Assembly: GCA_020635075.1 (NCBI GenBank)
Contig: JACKAM010000003.1
Span: 372,001-436,000 of the forward strand
Direction: 5' to 3'
DNA from: Pseudobdellovibrionaceae bacterium
Lineage (GTDB): Bacteria > Bdellovibrionota > Bdellovibrionia > Bdellovibrionales > UBA1609
Length of the DNA stretch: 64,000 nucleotides
Of this stretch, positions 35,115-43,866 are shown in pieces (position 1 is the first letter of the stretch; every line of letters begins with the position of its first letter). Position numbers and translations under genes: made by a program. The notes beneath the pieces were generated by a model. That model worked only from the letters and a program-made list of their open reading frames with translations, did no database searches and had not been told where the DNA came from.

Positions 35115-36554
35115 TCAGAGTCCTTCCCACAGATGCACTGGCAGGGCGGACTTCTGCCTAGCCAGGTAGGTCAGAATAAGTTTGTCAAAACTGTCAGGTC
35201 CATTCTGCGCAATGAAGTCTCTTTGCCACTGGGCGCCCGTCTGGCCACTGAGGACCCGAGGCAGAATAATGTGGTCAATGTATGTCTGAATTTCTTCAGC
35301 CGGAACACCAATGGTAAGAAGACCCGATTTAGCTTGGGGAATCAGCTCGCGCAAAAGTAAGTCGCGAAGATTCACCCGATGACCGTGAGCCCAGTAGACT
35401 TCCGTATCAAGACCAAACTTAGCGGCTCGATAAAAATTACGCCTCATGAGCTGAAAGGGAAAGTCCTTTTCAAAGTCGCGAACCTGATGAGAGACGGCGA
35501 CCGTTAAACCAACAAAGAAAGCCAAATCTGCAACAGCGTCCATCGGCGTCGGACTCGACGAAGGCGGACGATGCTCAATCCGCAAATGAGGTTGGCCACT
35601 TTCCTCAAAACCAACCACCAGGCGATTCCAGCGCCAGATGGTGCCGTTGTGAAGAGATAGATGGGCCATTTCCTGAATGTCCCGGTCGGAACGATCTGGA
35701 AGAAGAATGGGAAAGTTATGGAGATTATCGAGAAAATACTCAGCCAGACTTTCCTGAACATAGGCGCGTCCAAAGCTCACCCGACTCACTTGGCTCTTGT
35801 CCCGCTTCGATCTCGCGCCATTTAGGACGTGTTCAAACAAGGGGATTCGCGACTCCATCCACAGGTCTTTCCCCAACAAAAAGGGCGCATTGGCCGAGAG
35901 GGCGACCATTGGAGCCGCCACAATTTGCGCAGCATTCAACAAATACAAAATGCGATCGGCGGGAGCCTTCAGGTGAAACTGCAGGGATGTGGCCGCAGAA
36001 GCCATCATGACGTCCCCAAGCTGGAGTTTGAGCTCCTCCCGCCCTGTCATGTGGAGAAGGTGACCAGATGTTTGGTGGGCAGGAAAGACACTGTCATTCA
36101 GAGCCCTATATCTTTTTGATGGAGTCATACTTTCCAGACCCATCATTTCCCGCTGTAAAGTGGGAGGAGTGCCAATAGCCACAAACTCCTGGCCCAGGCT
36201 GGTGGCGAGCTGGCGGCACTTCCCAGTCAGGTCTGTCAATTCCGATTGCAGCTGAGAAAGGCCAAACCGGCTGAGCTCAACCGGTCGGCTATTGATTTCC
36301 ACATTGTACTGTGAGAGCTCACACTGGATCTGAGGATGAGCCATGCGACGAAGGAACTCCTGATTGGCCGCCACGGGCCTTCCATATGGATCAATCAACC
36401 ATCCCTCCAGCTCAATTCCTGCCGAATATCCACGATGAGAGAACTGGTCCGATTTGAGCCATTCCAGCAATTGAAGGGTCTCGCGGTGAAGAAGTGAGGA
36501 AAACTGATCAAAATCTTCCTGTGTAAAGTCACTTTTTGCCAATTCAAGGCCCAT
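35115..36554 (-). CDS. GCS2 family carboxylate-amine ligase (glutamate-cysteine ligase-like)
   Basis: The 479-residue protein is of the glutamate-cysteine ligase family 2 (EgtA/YbdK type). GIELEGWLID (about 45-54) and SQYNVEINSRP (about 80-90) give the ATP/Mg binding motifs, and HLRIEHRPP (about 323-331) is typical. Start ATG 36554 follows GGAGGAGG. It makes gamma-glutamyl amide bonds with ATP; cysteine as substrate is plausible but not shown. The gene precedes narK on the same strand by 94 bases, so they may be expressed separately. Confidence 0.82.
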   Translation of the reverse strand: MGLELAKSDFTQEDFDQFSSLLHRETLQLLEWLKSDQFSHRGYSAGIELEGWLIDPYGRPVAANQEFLRRMAHPQIQCELSQYNVEINSRPVELSRFGLSQLQSELTDLTGKCRQLATSLGQEFVAIGTPPTLQREMMGLESMTPSKRYRALNDSVFPAHQTSGHLLHMTGREELKLQLGDVMMASAATSLQFHLKAPADRILYLLNAAQIVAAPMVALSANAPFLLGKDLWMESRIPLFEHVLNGARSKRDKSQVSRVSFGRAYVQESLAEYFLDNLHNFPILLPDRSDRDIQEMAHLSLHNGTIWRWNRLVVGFEESGQPHLRIEHRPPSSSPTPMDAVADLAFFVGLTVAVSHQVRDFEKDFPFQLMRRNFYRAAKFGLDTEVYWAHGHRVNLRDLLLRELIPQAKSGLLTIGVPAEEIQTYIDHIILPRVLSGQTGAQWQRDFIAQNGPDSFDKLILTYLARQKSALPVHLWEGL

Positions 36555-36664
36555 AAGGGAAGCCTCCTCCTTCTAAATACCCGCTGAGCCGGCAAATCGG
36601 TTAAAACAATCATCTCAACTGGTATTTTACGGGAGTTTTTGCAAGGGAGGGGCCAACTCAAGTC

Positions 36665-37969
36665 TTATAAAATAGAGCCAGCAAACTCTGGAAATGTGGC
36701 CTTCCAGTTTGTTTTGTGAATCCGGTCAAGTCCCTCTAGGAAAACGACAGCCTCCTTCAGACTACTCGGGTTCCTATGGTGATTTTTTTGATAGTATTTC
36801 AACATTCTGACCAGAGCCTCAATACTGTCAGTCATGGAGTTCTTGGGCATTTCTGCCCATATCTCCTCAAGAAGAGATTCCAATCGATCGATAGCTGTCA
36901 CCATCATCGATTCGGGAACATTGAAGAGAGAGAGTACAGCCGGATCTCTGACTGATTTAAAGAAAAATCTTCTTTCCAATTGGGCATTCGAACGAAACTT
37001 ATTTCGATACCAGGTAATGATATCCGTCAGATCCAGAACATTGAGCAATGATGCCGTGGTCTGGAGAGTGACCCGAGCACGAGAGTTTTGCCAATTGGCC
37101 AGTAAATCCACCGCCCTTTCAAACTTCGAAAACGGGCCCGGATAACGGATATAATCAAACCTTTCACCAATGCCATCCAGAGAAATCCGGACCTCAACTT
37201 TTTCAAAGTGCTCCCAGCGCCCCAACCAGTGGTCATCAACCAGCAGCACGTTGCTGTCGTAGACGAGAGTAAGATGTTCAGCATCTCCAGAGGCAATGCA
37301 GGCTTCAACCAGCTCGGTATTGGCAGGGATCATTAAAGGCTCACCACCAGAAAAATAGAGAAGACGTACCTGGGACAAATTTTCCTTAAGGTACTGATAA
37401 ACACCCGCGTTCTGCGCCCAGTTGTACATTGGGCTTTCGGCAGCTTGATAGGTTCGTCGAACCAATGAGTAAGCCTCCGGAGAACATTCCTTGAGAGCCT
37501 GGTGGTCCTTGACAAGAGCGGATGAGAATTCCGGCGAGCAGGTCACGCACTTTGCATTGCACAGGTTGCTGGCACGTAACTCATGGCTCACCGGGAGAAT
37601 TTCAACATGGCCGTCATCGGCTGTCGCCGCTAAAAGCTTCTCAATACTTGGCGCCCACGACGGATAATGACGAAGGTACCCCAGCCTTTTTGACTCCCGG
37701 CCATCATCCTCCATATCAATACAGCGACCACAGGCTTTGGGTAGAGTTCCCGCCAACATCTGAAGTCGAACCTTTTTCATCGCCGACCCATTCCAGATGT
37801 TCAACAAATCCCCTGGCCTCTCGACAGTGATCTGCTCGCCCTTATCGCCGTAAATGGTCGTGGATCGATTGCAGAGATGAAGATTGCCATGGATATCAAA
37901 ACTCTGCTCCACCCAAGGAAAAAGGCAAAAGGCACCAGGCCAGCCTGGATCACTTCGATCAACTGCCAT
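36665..37969 (-). CDS. Radical SAM protein with N-terminal twitch domain
   Basis: The 434-residue protein has an N-terminal auxiliary-cluster (twitch) module: FCLFPWVEQ, LCNRST, IWNG, MLAGTLP and CGRC. The radical SAM core follows with the CNAKCVTC cluster motif (C-x3-C-x2-C, about 137-144) and the GGEPL segment. The order, auxiliary domain first, matches the known N_Twi_rSAM group of twitch radical SAM proteins. A second member of the family is at 47105. Substrate unknown; no precursor peptide gene is visible nearby. Confidence 0.8.
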   Translation of the reverse strand: MAVDRSDPGWPGAFCLFPWVEQSFDIHGNLHLCNRSTTIYGDKGEQITVERPGDLLNIWNGSAMKKVRLQMLAGTLPKACGRCIDMEDDGRESKRLGYLRHYPSWAPSIEKLLAATADDGHVEILPVSHELRASNLCNAKCVTCSPEFSSALVKDHQALKECSPEAYSLVRRTYQAAESPMYNWAQNAGVYQYLKENLSQVRLLYFSGGEPLMIPANTELVEACIASGDAEHLTLVYDSNVLLVDDHWLGRWEHFEKVEVRISLDGIGERFDYIRYPGPFSKFERAVDLLANWQNSRARVTLQTTASLLNVLDLTDIITWYRNKFRSNAQLERRFFFKSVRDPAVLSLFNVPESMMVTAIDRLESLLEEIWAEMPKNSMTDSIEALVRMLKYYQKNHHRNPSSLKEAVVFLEGLDRIHKTNWKATFPEFAGSIL

Positions 37970-38016
37970 AGCAATAGCCTAAAAAAGAGGCCTCTGAAGG
38001 TCAATTTAATATCTGC

Positions 38017-39243
38017 TTAGTCTTTGATCAGGCGGAGGTTGAACAGTTTCAGCTCTCGCTTTTCGTCCGAATCCACCCCATAGCGTACGGCATAGCCGAG
38101 CTCAGAGGGAAACAAGGCGAACACATAGTCGGGAGCCAACTTCAGTCGGGCCTTGTCCGGTAAAGACTTCTGCTGTTGGGCCAACATGGAACTGAATCCG
38201 TAGCGACGCAGAGACCGGGTCTCTCTCACCTCATTTAGAGTGTTATTCCAAGCCGGATATTCCCGATCCACTGTCACATAGGTCCAGCTGTCGTCGGCCA
38301 AACTCAGTCGAGATAACATGAAATTGGAGTTGGTGTGAAAAATAGCCCGGGATTTAACCTCATTGTCGGCCACATAAATCAGGGTGGCCTCTTTGCCTCG
38401 GTATTCCTTGTTGAGGATAATATGAGGGTCCAGGTGACGAGAGTACTTACGCACCCTCACCTCGTCAGGGTCGATTGCCATTTCCGAAAGTACCGTTTGG
38501 GTGTTGAGGTCAAACAAGGCGACCCGGGTTTGGGCTCGCACCAACACCTGATCGGGCTTTCCAGGAACCGGCGCCAACCAGCGCATTCTATTCATAGGGG
38601 TCGCCATCGAAACAAAGGTCCATTTGCGATCCGTCAGTGTCTGTTCCAAATCAACCACGGCTAGAGAGTCATCACTGAGAGCAAGAACCAGTTGGCCGGC
38701 GTCATTGATATCTCCTGATACAATGGAGTTGTCATTCTCCAAAATGGGGCCACTCACCCAGCTGCTCACAACCTGGCCCTCATTGTTCATCTTCAAGATC
38801 GAAACCGACATGAGATCATCGTAAATGACCATGAAACCAAGATCGGGCCGAAAGGCAGCTGACAGGGGCTTGCCTTGAAAGGTCACCGGATTGTGCTGTG
38901 GAGCCCCGTTTTTGTCATAGACCGAAATATGCTTAAGAGTGAGATCCACGATGTAATCACCCTGCTCATGGTACAAAACAAAATGCTCGGCTTCCGGATT
39001 GAGCACGTCGACCGACCTCTTGTGGGCCATGGCCTGCAAATCAAACTGGTGAATTTTGCGAGTCGTATCGTCAAAAATGGCCACCATCTGAGATGTCCCA
39101 CCCGTGCGGCCACTTAAATCTGATATGATTTCCAGCTTGTTACCAATGATGTTTTCTTCATCCTCAGCCTTGGGACCGCCACCCGTGCAGGCCGTGCAGA
39201 GAACTGTCAGAGAGAGGCTTAAAATCAGCTTTTTAGAAAGCAT
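38017..39243 (-). CDS. Lipoprotein, beta-propeller-like
   Basis: The 408-residue protein has a lipoprotein signal with lipobox LCTAC (cysteine at about residue 19). The mature sequence has repeated strand-turn patterns with VIYDD, VLALSDDSLAVVDL and ALFDLNTQTVL, which suggest a WD40/beta-propeller-like domain. It overlaps the end of the metalloprotease-like barrel gene by 11 bases and is the third gene of the operon led by a TIGR02147 regulator. Function unknown; a surface partner of the barrel protein is inference. Confidence 0.72.
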   Translation of the reverse strand: MLSKKLILSLSLTVLCTACTGGGPKAEDEENIIGNKLEIISDLSGRTGGTSQMVAIFDDTTRKIHQFDLQAMAHKRSVDVLNPEAEHFVLYHEQGDYIVDLTLKHISVYDKNGAPQHNPVTFQGKPLSAAFRPDLGFMVIYDDLMSVSILKMNNEGQVVSSWVSGPILENDNSIVSGDINDAGQLVLALSDDSLAVVDLEQTLTDRKWTFVSMATPMNRMRWLAPVPGKPDQVLVRAQTRVALFDLNTQTVLSEMAIDPDEVRVRKYSRHLDPHIILNKEYRGKEATLIYVADNEVKSRAIFHTNSNFMLSRLSLADDSWTYVTVDREYPAWNNTLNEVRETRSLRRYGFSSMLAQQQKSLPDKARLKLAPDYVFALFPSELGYAVRYGVDSDEKRELKLFNLRLIKD

Positions 39244-40426
39244 AGCTGGCTCCTAAATTCAGAGAGTAACGAATAGATTCATATTTCAGGCCAAGATCGG
39301 GATGCGCGTAATCGTGAACACTGACTCGCCCACCGGCAAATCCCCACATCCCCCACTTAAGTGGGATAAAATATTTACACTCCAGTGCCAATCCTAGGGA
39401 GGTGTCTTTACTCTGAATCCCCACGAAGGGATCAGACACCTCGTATTCGGAAGTCAGGTGTTCAAGCAGAGCACTGGCCACAATCTGGGCCTGACCACTC
39501 GTCGTTAGGGGATCGGAGCCAGGGAAATACCGATAGGTCAGGCCCACGCCAAAGGCCGACAAGGACTCAGAGGCGGTTATGGAGGTCAAGATCTTGTCAC
39601 TCTCGTCCCCATTGTGGGAGTTCAAAATGAGTCCAAATGAACTCCAATAGTAGCGGTAGGAGAAGTCGGTACTGCTGTAACTATCTAGGTAGTAAGTGTT
39701 ATCGATGGACCCTCCCGTGCGGTTTACTGAGCCAAATCCCAAATCCAGCCAGTGGCGCTTCCAGCCCTGAGGTCGCTTCAGTGTTTTCTTGTATTGATTG
39801 AACAAATCCTGTCGGTCCACTTCCATCACAAGACCCGCTGCCATAGCGTTGAGAAGCTTTCGCTGTCCCTGGTTAGAAGTAAATGGGCCAATGCTCCCTC
39901 GGTCCTGAATGCGCTTCTCCTCCCAACTCGTAAAATGCATGAGCTCATGGGCTAGCAGGAAGACCCGCTCCGATGGGCTCAACTCCAAAAACCGAGCCTG
40001 GTTGAGGGTGATTGTCTTGTCCTGTGGGTTGGCCACCGCATCGGCAGCCCTCACATCCCCTTCTTCTTTGACACTGATGGCTTCATGGGTCCACTTAACC
40101 GTCACTGCATCATCAGTTCGAATCAAATCAAACAAGACTCCCGAGTTCTTGCGTAAAACTTGTGTGCAGAAGCGGCCCTGAGCTTCGTCTAGATCGTTGA
40201 GTCCCTCGCAGATCCGATGGTTTTCATAGGTGTGGGCACAGTCGCAGAGATCTCGTCTACCGCCTTCGACATTAATCGATTTTGCGGCACCTCGGATCTG
40301 CCGAATGGTTACAAGGAGCTCCACATCTCCCGCGTTACCTCCGTTACCAACAAAGGTAGAGGCCAAGGAGTCTGTACCGGCTATGCAATAGATCAAAAAA
40401 ACAAACAAAAAGAACAGGGATCTCAC
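39233..40426 (-). CDS. Exported protein with HExxH motif and C-terminal outer-membrane barrel
   Basis: The 397-residue protein has a signal peptide ending near SLAST, then the VGNGGNAGD motif often seen in secreted proteins of Bdellovibrio type, and five N-terminal cysteines. HELMH lies at 160-164, the zinc-peptidase signature. The C-terminal half (about 215-397) has alternating aromatic strands and ends in ...NLGASYAF, with a terminal phenylalanine as in outer-membrane beta-barrels. GTG 40426 overlaps the regulator stop (GTGA). A peptidase displayed by a barrel is my inference; third zinc ligand not identified. Confidence 0.75.
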   Translation of the reverse strand: MRSLFFLFVFLIYCIAGTDSLASTFVGNGGNAGDVELLVTIRQIRGAAKSINVEGGRRDLCDCAHTYENHRICEGLNDLDEAQGRFCTQVLRKNSGVLFDLIRTDDAVTVKWTHEAISVKEEGDVRAADAVANPQDKTITLNQARFLELSPSERVFLLAHELMHFTSWEEKRIQDRGSIGPFTSNQGQRKLLNAMAAGLVMEVDRQDLFNQYKKTLKRPQGWKRHWLDLGFGSVNRTGGSIDNTYYLDSYSSTDFSYRYYWSSFGLILNSHNGDESDKILTSITASESLSAFGVGLTYRYFPGSDPLTTSGQAQIVASALLEHLTSEYEVSDPFVGIQSKDTSLGLALECKYFIPLKWGMWGFAGGRVSVHDYAHPDLGLKYESIRYSLNLGASYAF

Positions 40427-41244
40427 TTTAGTTTTCCTCCAACAGGACTCACATTCAAAATCAATTGATACAAACGATCCCCCTCTTGCTCATTCTTGGC
40501 GGCAAAGTCTTTGAGATTTTCAGCGAACTGATCAATGATCTTCATCAGTTCGGCATAGGACTCGTCATTCAATGGTATGGTTAAGGTGTTGGCGAGCCTT
40601 TCCGAAGGGGGAAACAGGTCAATTGCCAATTGGGCGAGCTTTAAAGCGCCCTTATGGAAACGGCGGATCTTGGAACTAGGGACTCGCGGGTCGGCAACCG
40701 CCAGATTTGTTTCCAATTCAATTCTGCCGTTCATCGTCCGCCGCAAGTATCCTTCACGCAGAAGAAATTTTAAGGACTTTTCAATTCGAGAAATGGAAGC
40801 CACCGTCGCCAGCTGCTGAAAAATCAAATCCGGGTTTTCACGAATCTTCGGCAACTGGAATAAGTCCTTCACATAAACATTGATCCAATCATTGAGAAGG
40901 CTGGTGCTCACATTCTTGCGTTGCCGGTGGACTCCACCATCCGAACTTTCATGTGGGGGGGACGGATGGGTCTCCTTGTTTTCAATCCAATTCTTAAAAT
41001 AAAACTTCTCTGAAGAACTCAGGTCCATCAACTGGGCAAACTCATCGGTTCGATCAAGTGTGATGCGCCTTCTGCCCCGAAGAATCAGTGATACCAAGGT
41101 GGAAGACACCCGTCGCAGTGGTTGAGAGGCCCTTGACACGGAGAAGCTCGGCTCAGCCTGTCGGCGATACTCTAGCATCTCCCTGAGGTACTCCACCGGA
41201 TCTTCAAACTCACTGATTATGGGGCGCCTAACGAACTCATTCAT
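40423..41244 (-). CDS. TIGR02147 family regulator
   Basis: The 273-residue protein (shown from ATG 41244; the frame is open to TTG 41283) has the TIGR02147 pattern: EDPVEYLREMLEYRRQ, SVSRASQPLRRVSSTLVSLILRGRRRITLD and a DUF4423-like C-terminal domain. No ribosome site distinguishes the two starts. Its promoter region (41284-41410) is very AT-rich. It is the first gene of the operon that continues with the barrel protein and the lipoprotein, so it probably controls its own operon. A second member lies at 25623. Confidence 0.8.
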   Translation of the reverse strand: MNEFVRRPIISEFEDPVEYLREMLEYRRQAEPSFSVSRASQPLRRVSSTLVSLILRGRRRITLDRTDEFAQLMDLSSSEKFYFKNWIENKETHPSPPHESSDGGVHRQRKNVSTSLLNDWINVYVKDLFQLPKIRENPDLIFQQLATVASISRIEKSLKFLLREGYLRRTMNGRIELETNLAVADPRVPSSKIRRFHKGALKLAQLAIDLFPPSERLANTLTIPLNDESYAELMKIIDQFAENLKDFAAKNEQEGDRLYQLILNVSPVGGKLK

Positions 41245-41410
41245 AAGATTATTAGTAGTTATTTTATCGTTATATTTCAACAATTTATGTAATTCATATT
41301 TTTACTTTGTAAAAATAAGTGAAATCACGCAGTTGCGCTTGATCCACAGCCGGATAGGGCTCAGCAAACATACGATCGGAATTCTAACTTAGCTAACCTG
41401 GTCCACTTAA

Positions 41411-42061
41411 TTAGGGAATAGGAGGGGGTGGTGCCTGGCGGCTAAAATAAAACGCCAGAGCCTTACGCATTTCAAGAGTGTTGAATGGCTCTTCCTTGAT
41501 GAAGTCCATCATTGGATTTCTTCTCTTCCCCGTAGCAAAGAAGCCCAATTGCATTTCGATGACGACCTGATTTTGCCCAGAAATATAGGGAAAATCTGCT
41601 CTAACGGGAGGCCGCTTTTCCCCCTCAGCATGACAGGCCAAACACACCGGAGAGTGCTTCTCCCCCAGGCGATACAACCTTTCCTCTTCCTCACTGGCAA
41701 ACTGGTCAGGTTGCTCCCAATAGGTCCTGGGATCAATTTCACTGTAATACCTGGTGATAATCTCAATTTCCTCATCCGTAAGGCTCTGGGCAATCCCATT
41801 CATGCGATAAAGGAGAAGATCCTGCCTTTGATCCAACTTGAAGGCATAGAGTTGATTTTTGAGGTAGGTTTGATTTTGCCCGGTTAAAGTCGGCACCTCG
41901 TCCACCCAGCTTCGGCCTGTCTCCTTGTGGCAAGTGTAGCACTTGCTCAATAGTCCAGGGGGAAGGTCCTGATCCAAAGCCAGGACTGGAAGAACAAAGA
42001 ACACAGGAGCAAAGTACTTTCCACTCCACCTTAAATACTGAACCAACAGAGAATAGATCAT
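41411..42061 (-). CDS. Diheme cytochrome c
   Basis: The 216-residue protein has an N-terminal signal or anchor (about 13-28) and two heme motifs, CYTCH at 41-45 and CLACH at 140-144. PTLTGQNQTYLKNQLYAF matches the c4-type pattern, so it is a small two-domain cytochrome. Start ATG 42061 overlaps the upstream stop (ATGA). It forms a unit with the genes at 42058 and 42727. Confidence 0.85.
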   Translation of the reverse strand: MIYSLLVQYLRWSGKYFAPVFFVLPVLALDQDLPPGLLSKCYTCHKETGRSWVDEVPTLTGQNQTYLKNQLYAFKLDQRQDLLLYRMNGIAQSLTDEEIEIITRYYSEIDPRTYWEQPDQFASEEEERLYRLGEKHSPVCLACHAEGEKRPPVRADFPYISGQNQVVIEMQLGFFATGKRRNPMMDFIKEEPFNTLEMRKALAFYFSRQAPPPPIP

Positions 42062-42690
42062 TGAGCCTTCTTATATCTTAAATACACAGCGATAGCTTCC
42101 ACTTCCTCATCGGTCAACTCACCTACTAGGTCAGCATTCATAATTGGCGACCACCGTACCCCATCACGGAAAGCCTTTATTTGATTAATTAAATACCCCT
42201 TTTGCTGGCCAACCAAAACAGGATACTCGGGCACGGTTGGAGCATCTTGACTGCTATTTGCCAAATGACAGAAGCGACAAGTAGTTTTGGTACCGCCTAT
42301 AATCTCTTCACCTTTTTTGAACAACTCAGCTTCGCTCTTTGTAAGTTTGTTCATTTGTACGATTTCGTCGGGAAAACTCGTGAAGATACCGGCCAAGCCC
42401 AACAGATCGTCGTCGGACAAGTCTTTTACCATAAAGGGCATGGCATTCATGGTAATGTCCTGACGATGACCGTCGCGAAAGGTCTTTAGCTGATTAAATA
42501 GATAGGTTTCACTTTGTCCGGCTAAGTTTGGAAAGCCGGTGTAGCCAGTTACTCCATTTCTTCCATGACAGCCAAAACACTTTAGCACAAACTCGCCGGA
42601 CTTCGACTCATCATAGCTCGCTGCCCATACCGGACTCCAACCTAAAAGGGTGGTAACCATTAGTGCGAGAATAATCAACTTTGACTTCAT
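42058..42690 (-). CDS. Diheme cytochrome c4-type protein
   Basis: The 210-residue protein has a signal peptide (about 1-24) and two motifs, CFGCH at 38-42 and CRFCH at 138-142. Repeated PNLAGQSETYLFNQLKTF and a second copy with GQQKGYLINQIKAF show two c4-like domains, each probably with a methionine axial ligand. It is a periplasmic electron carrier in the three-cytochrome cluster. Confidence 0.85.
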   Translation of the reverse strand: MKSKLIILALMVTTLLGWSPVWAASYDESKSGEFVLKCFGCHGRNGVTGYTGFPNLAGQSETYLFNQLKTFRDGHRQDITMNAMPFMVKDLSDDDLLGLAGIFTSFPDEIVQMNKLTKSEAELFKKGEEIIGGTKTTCRFCHLANSSQDAPTVPEYPVLVGQQKGYLINQIKAFRDGVRWSPIMNADLVGELTDEEVEAIAVYLRYKKAQ

Positions 42691-42726
42691 AATCCCTCCC
42701 CGATTCTTTAAAAAAACGCTTACTAC

Positions 42727-43701
42727 TTATTGAGACTCAGATACCAACAAACTTTTGAAATACACGGCCAGGTTCTCCATATCGTCCTCAGTTGGTGAAG
42801 GGTCCATCCCACTTAGAATGGCTGGCATTAGCATCCCTGGCCGCCCTCCCGACAAGAATGCCGTCAACTGACTACTTGTATATTGGACATCCTGACCCAC
42901 CAACAAAGGGTACATTGGATTTGCCCGAGCACCCTCAGACCCGTGGCAACCCAAGCAACCATATGTTGTTGCCAGTTCTTCGCCGGCCCGAACCTTCGCC
43001 CTTACGTTCTCTATACTTCCCGGCCAAGGTCGCGCCTGTCGCGAGAGGCGGCTAAAATGGTTGGCTAAATATTTAACCTCATCCCGAGTTAATGATGAAG
43101 CCACTCCCTCCATGCTGGGACTGCGCCGCTCACCCGAAGCAAAGGCCTTGAGCTGATCACTCAAGTAACTCTCGCTAAGGCCCTCCAGAGAAGGTGTACC
43201 CACCTGCCCAGGAAAACCGAGCTCCCCGCCATGACAATTGAGACAAGTCTCCAGAACGGCCAATTTACTTGGCGGCGGCGGGGGTGGATTTCCCGGACCA
43301 CCACCATCAGGTGAAGAAACTGAGCGAATCCAATCAAGAATGAGAGATCTTTCCTCGTCATTCATCGCGGAAGCTTCCGGACTTCCAGGTTGTGGCATTG
43401 TTTTCTGCTCAATAACCCGTTTGTATAACTTGCCATTACTAACGTAAGCCTCCGCCTGCTCCTTGATCGACCAGTCGGGGGCAGAAACGCTTGGATGACA
43501 ACGAGAACAACGGACCTTAAACAGGCCGCTTACCTCCTCAAAATTCATCTTCTCGCCGGGTGCACCCGAGCCAATGGTCGACTGGACCACCGGCTTGTGA
43601 GGGCCATTTGGATGGCATCCTGTTTGAGGCAAAACAAACAAAACAAACAAAACAAATATGGACAGAAACCCCGCCAGAGTTGGGCGGTCAGAAAAATTCA
43701 C
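42727..43701 (-). CDS. Triheme cytochrome c lipoprotein
   Basis: The 324-residue protein has a lipobox PQTGC (about 25-29), then three heme motifs, CSRCH at 65-69, CLNCH at 153-157 and CLGCH at 249-253, separated by a proline-rich linker PPPPPP at about 139-144. The last two domains are c4-like. The hydrophobic leader is encoded by three tandem copies of GTTTTGTTT (about 43630-43656), giving FVLFVLFVL. Anchoring in the outer or inner membrane cannot be decided. Confidence 0.85.
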   Translation of the reverse strand: MNFSDRPTLAGFLSIFVLFVLFVLPQTGCHPNGPHKPVVQSTIGSGAPGEKMNFEEVSGLFKVRCSRCHPSVSAPDWSIKEQAEAYVSNGKLYKRVIEQKTMPQPGSPEASAMNDEERSLILDWIRSVSSPDGGGPGNPPPPPPSKLAVLETCLNCHGGELGFPGQVGTPSLEGLSESYLSDQLKAFASGERRSPSMEGVASSLTRDEVKYLANHFSRLSRQARPWPGSIENVRAKVRAGEELATTYGCLGCHGSEGARANPMYPLLVGQDVQYTSSQLTAFLSGGRPGMLMPAILSGMDPSPTEDDMENLAVYFKSLLVSESQ

Positions 43702-43866
43702 TGATAATACCCCTATTAATGCAACTGGTCTGGTGGGAATTCAACAACTCCCCATCCAACCGATAAGGGCCTCTGCAAAAGGGACTCCAGAGAAAAGGGG
43801 GGTATCTTTGAGCTTAACTAGGGAATCGGACATTCAGTGAATCTCCCGGGATAAATTGTCCCAGGT

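Noticed and set aside
43630..43656. Tandem repeat suspected to be a minisatellite or CRISPR-like array
   Set aside because: It is three copies of a 9-base codon pattern inside a signal sequence, not an array.
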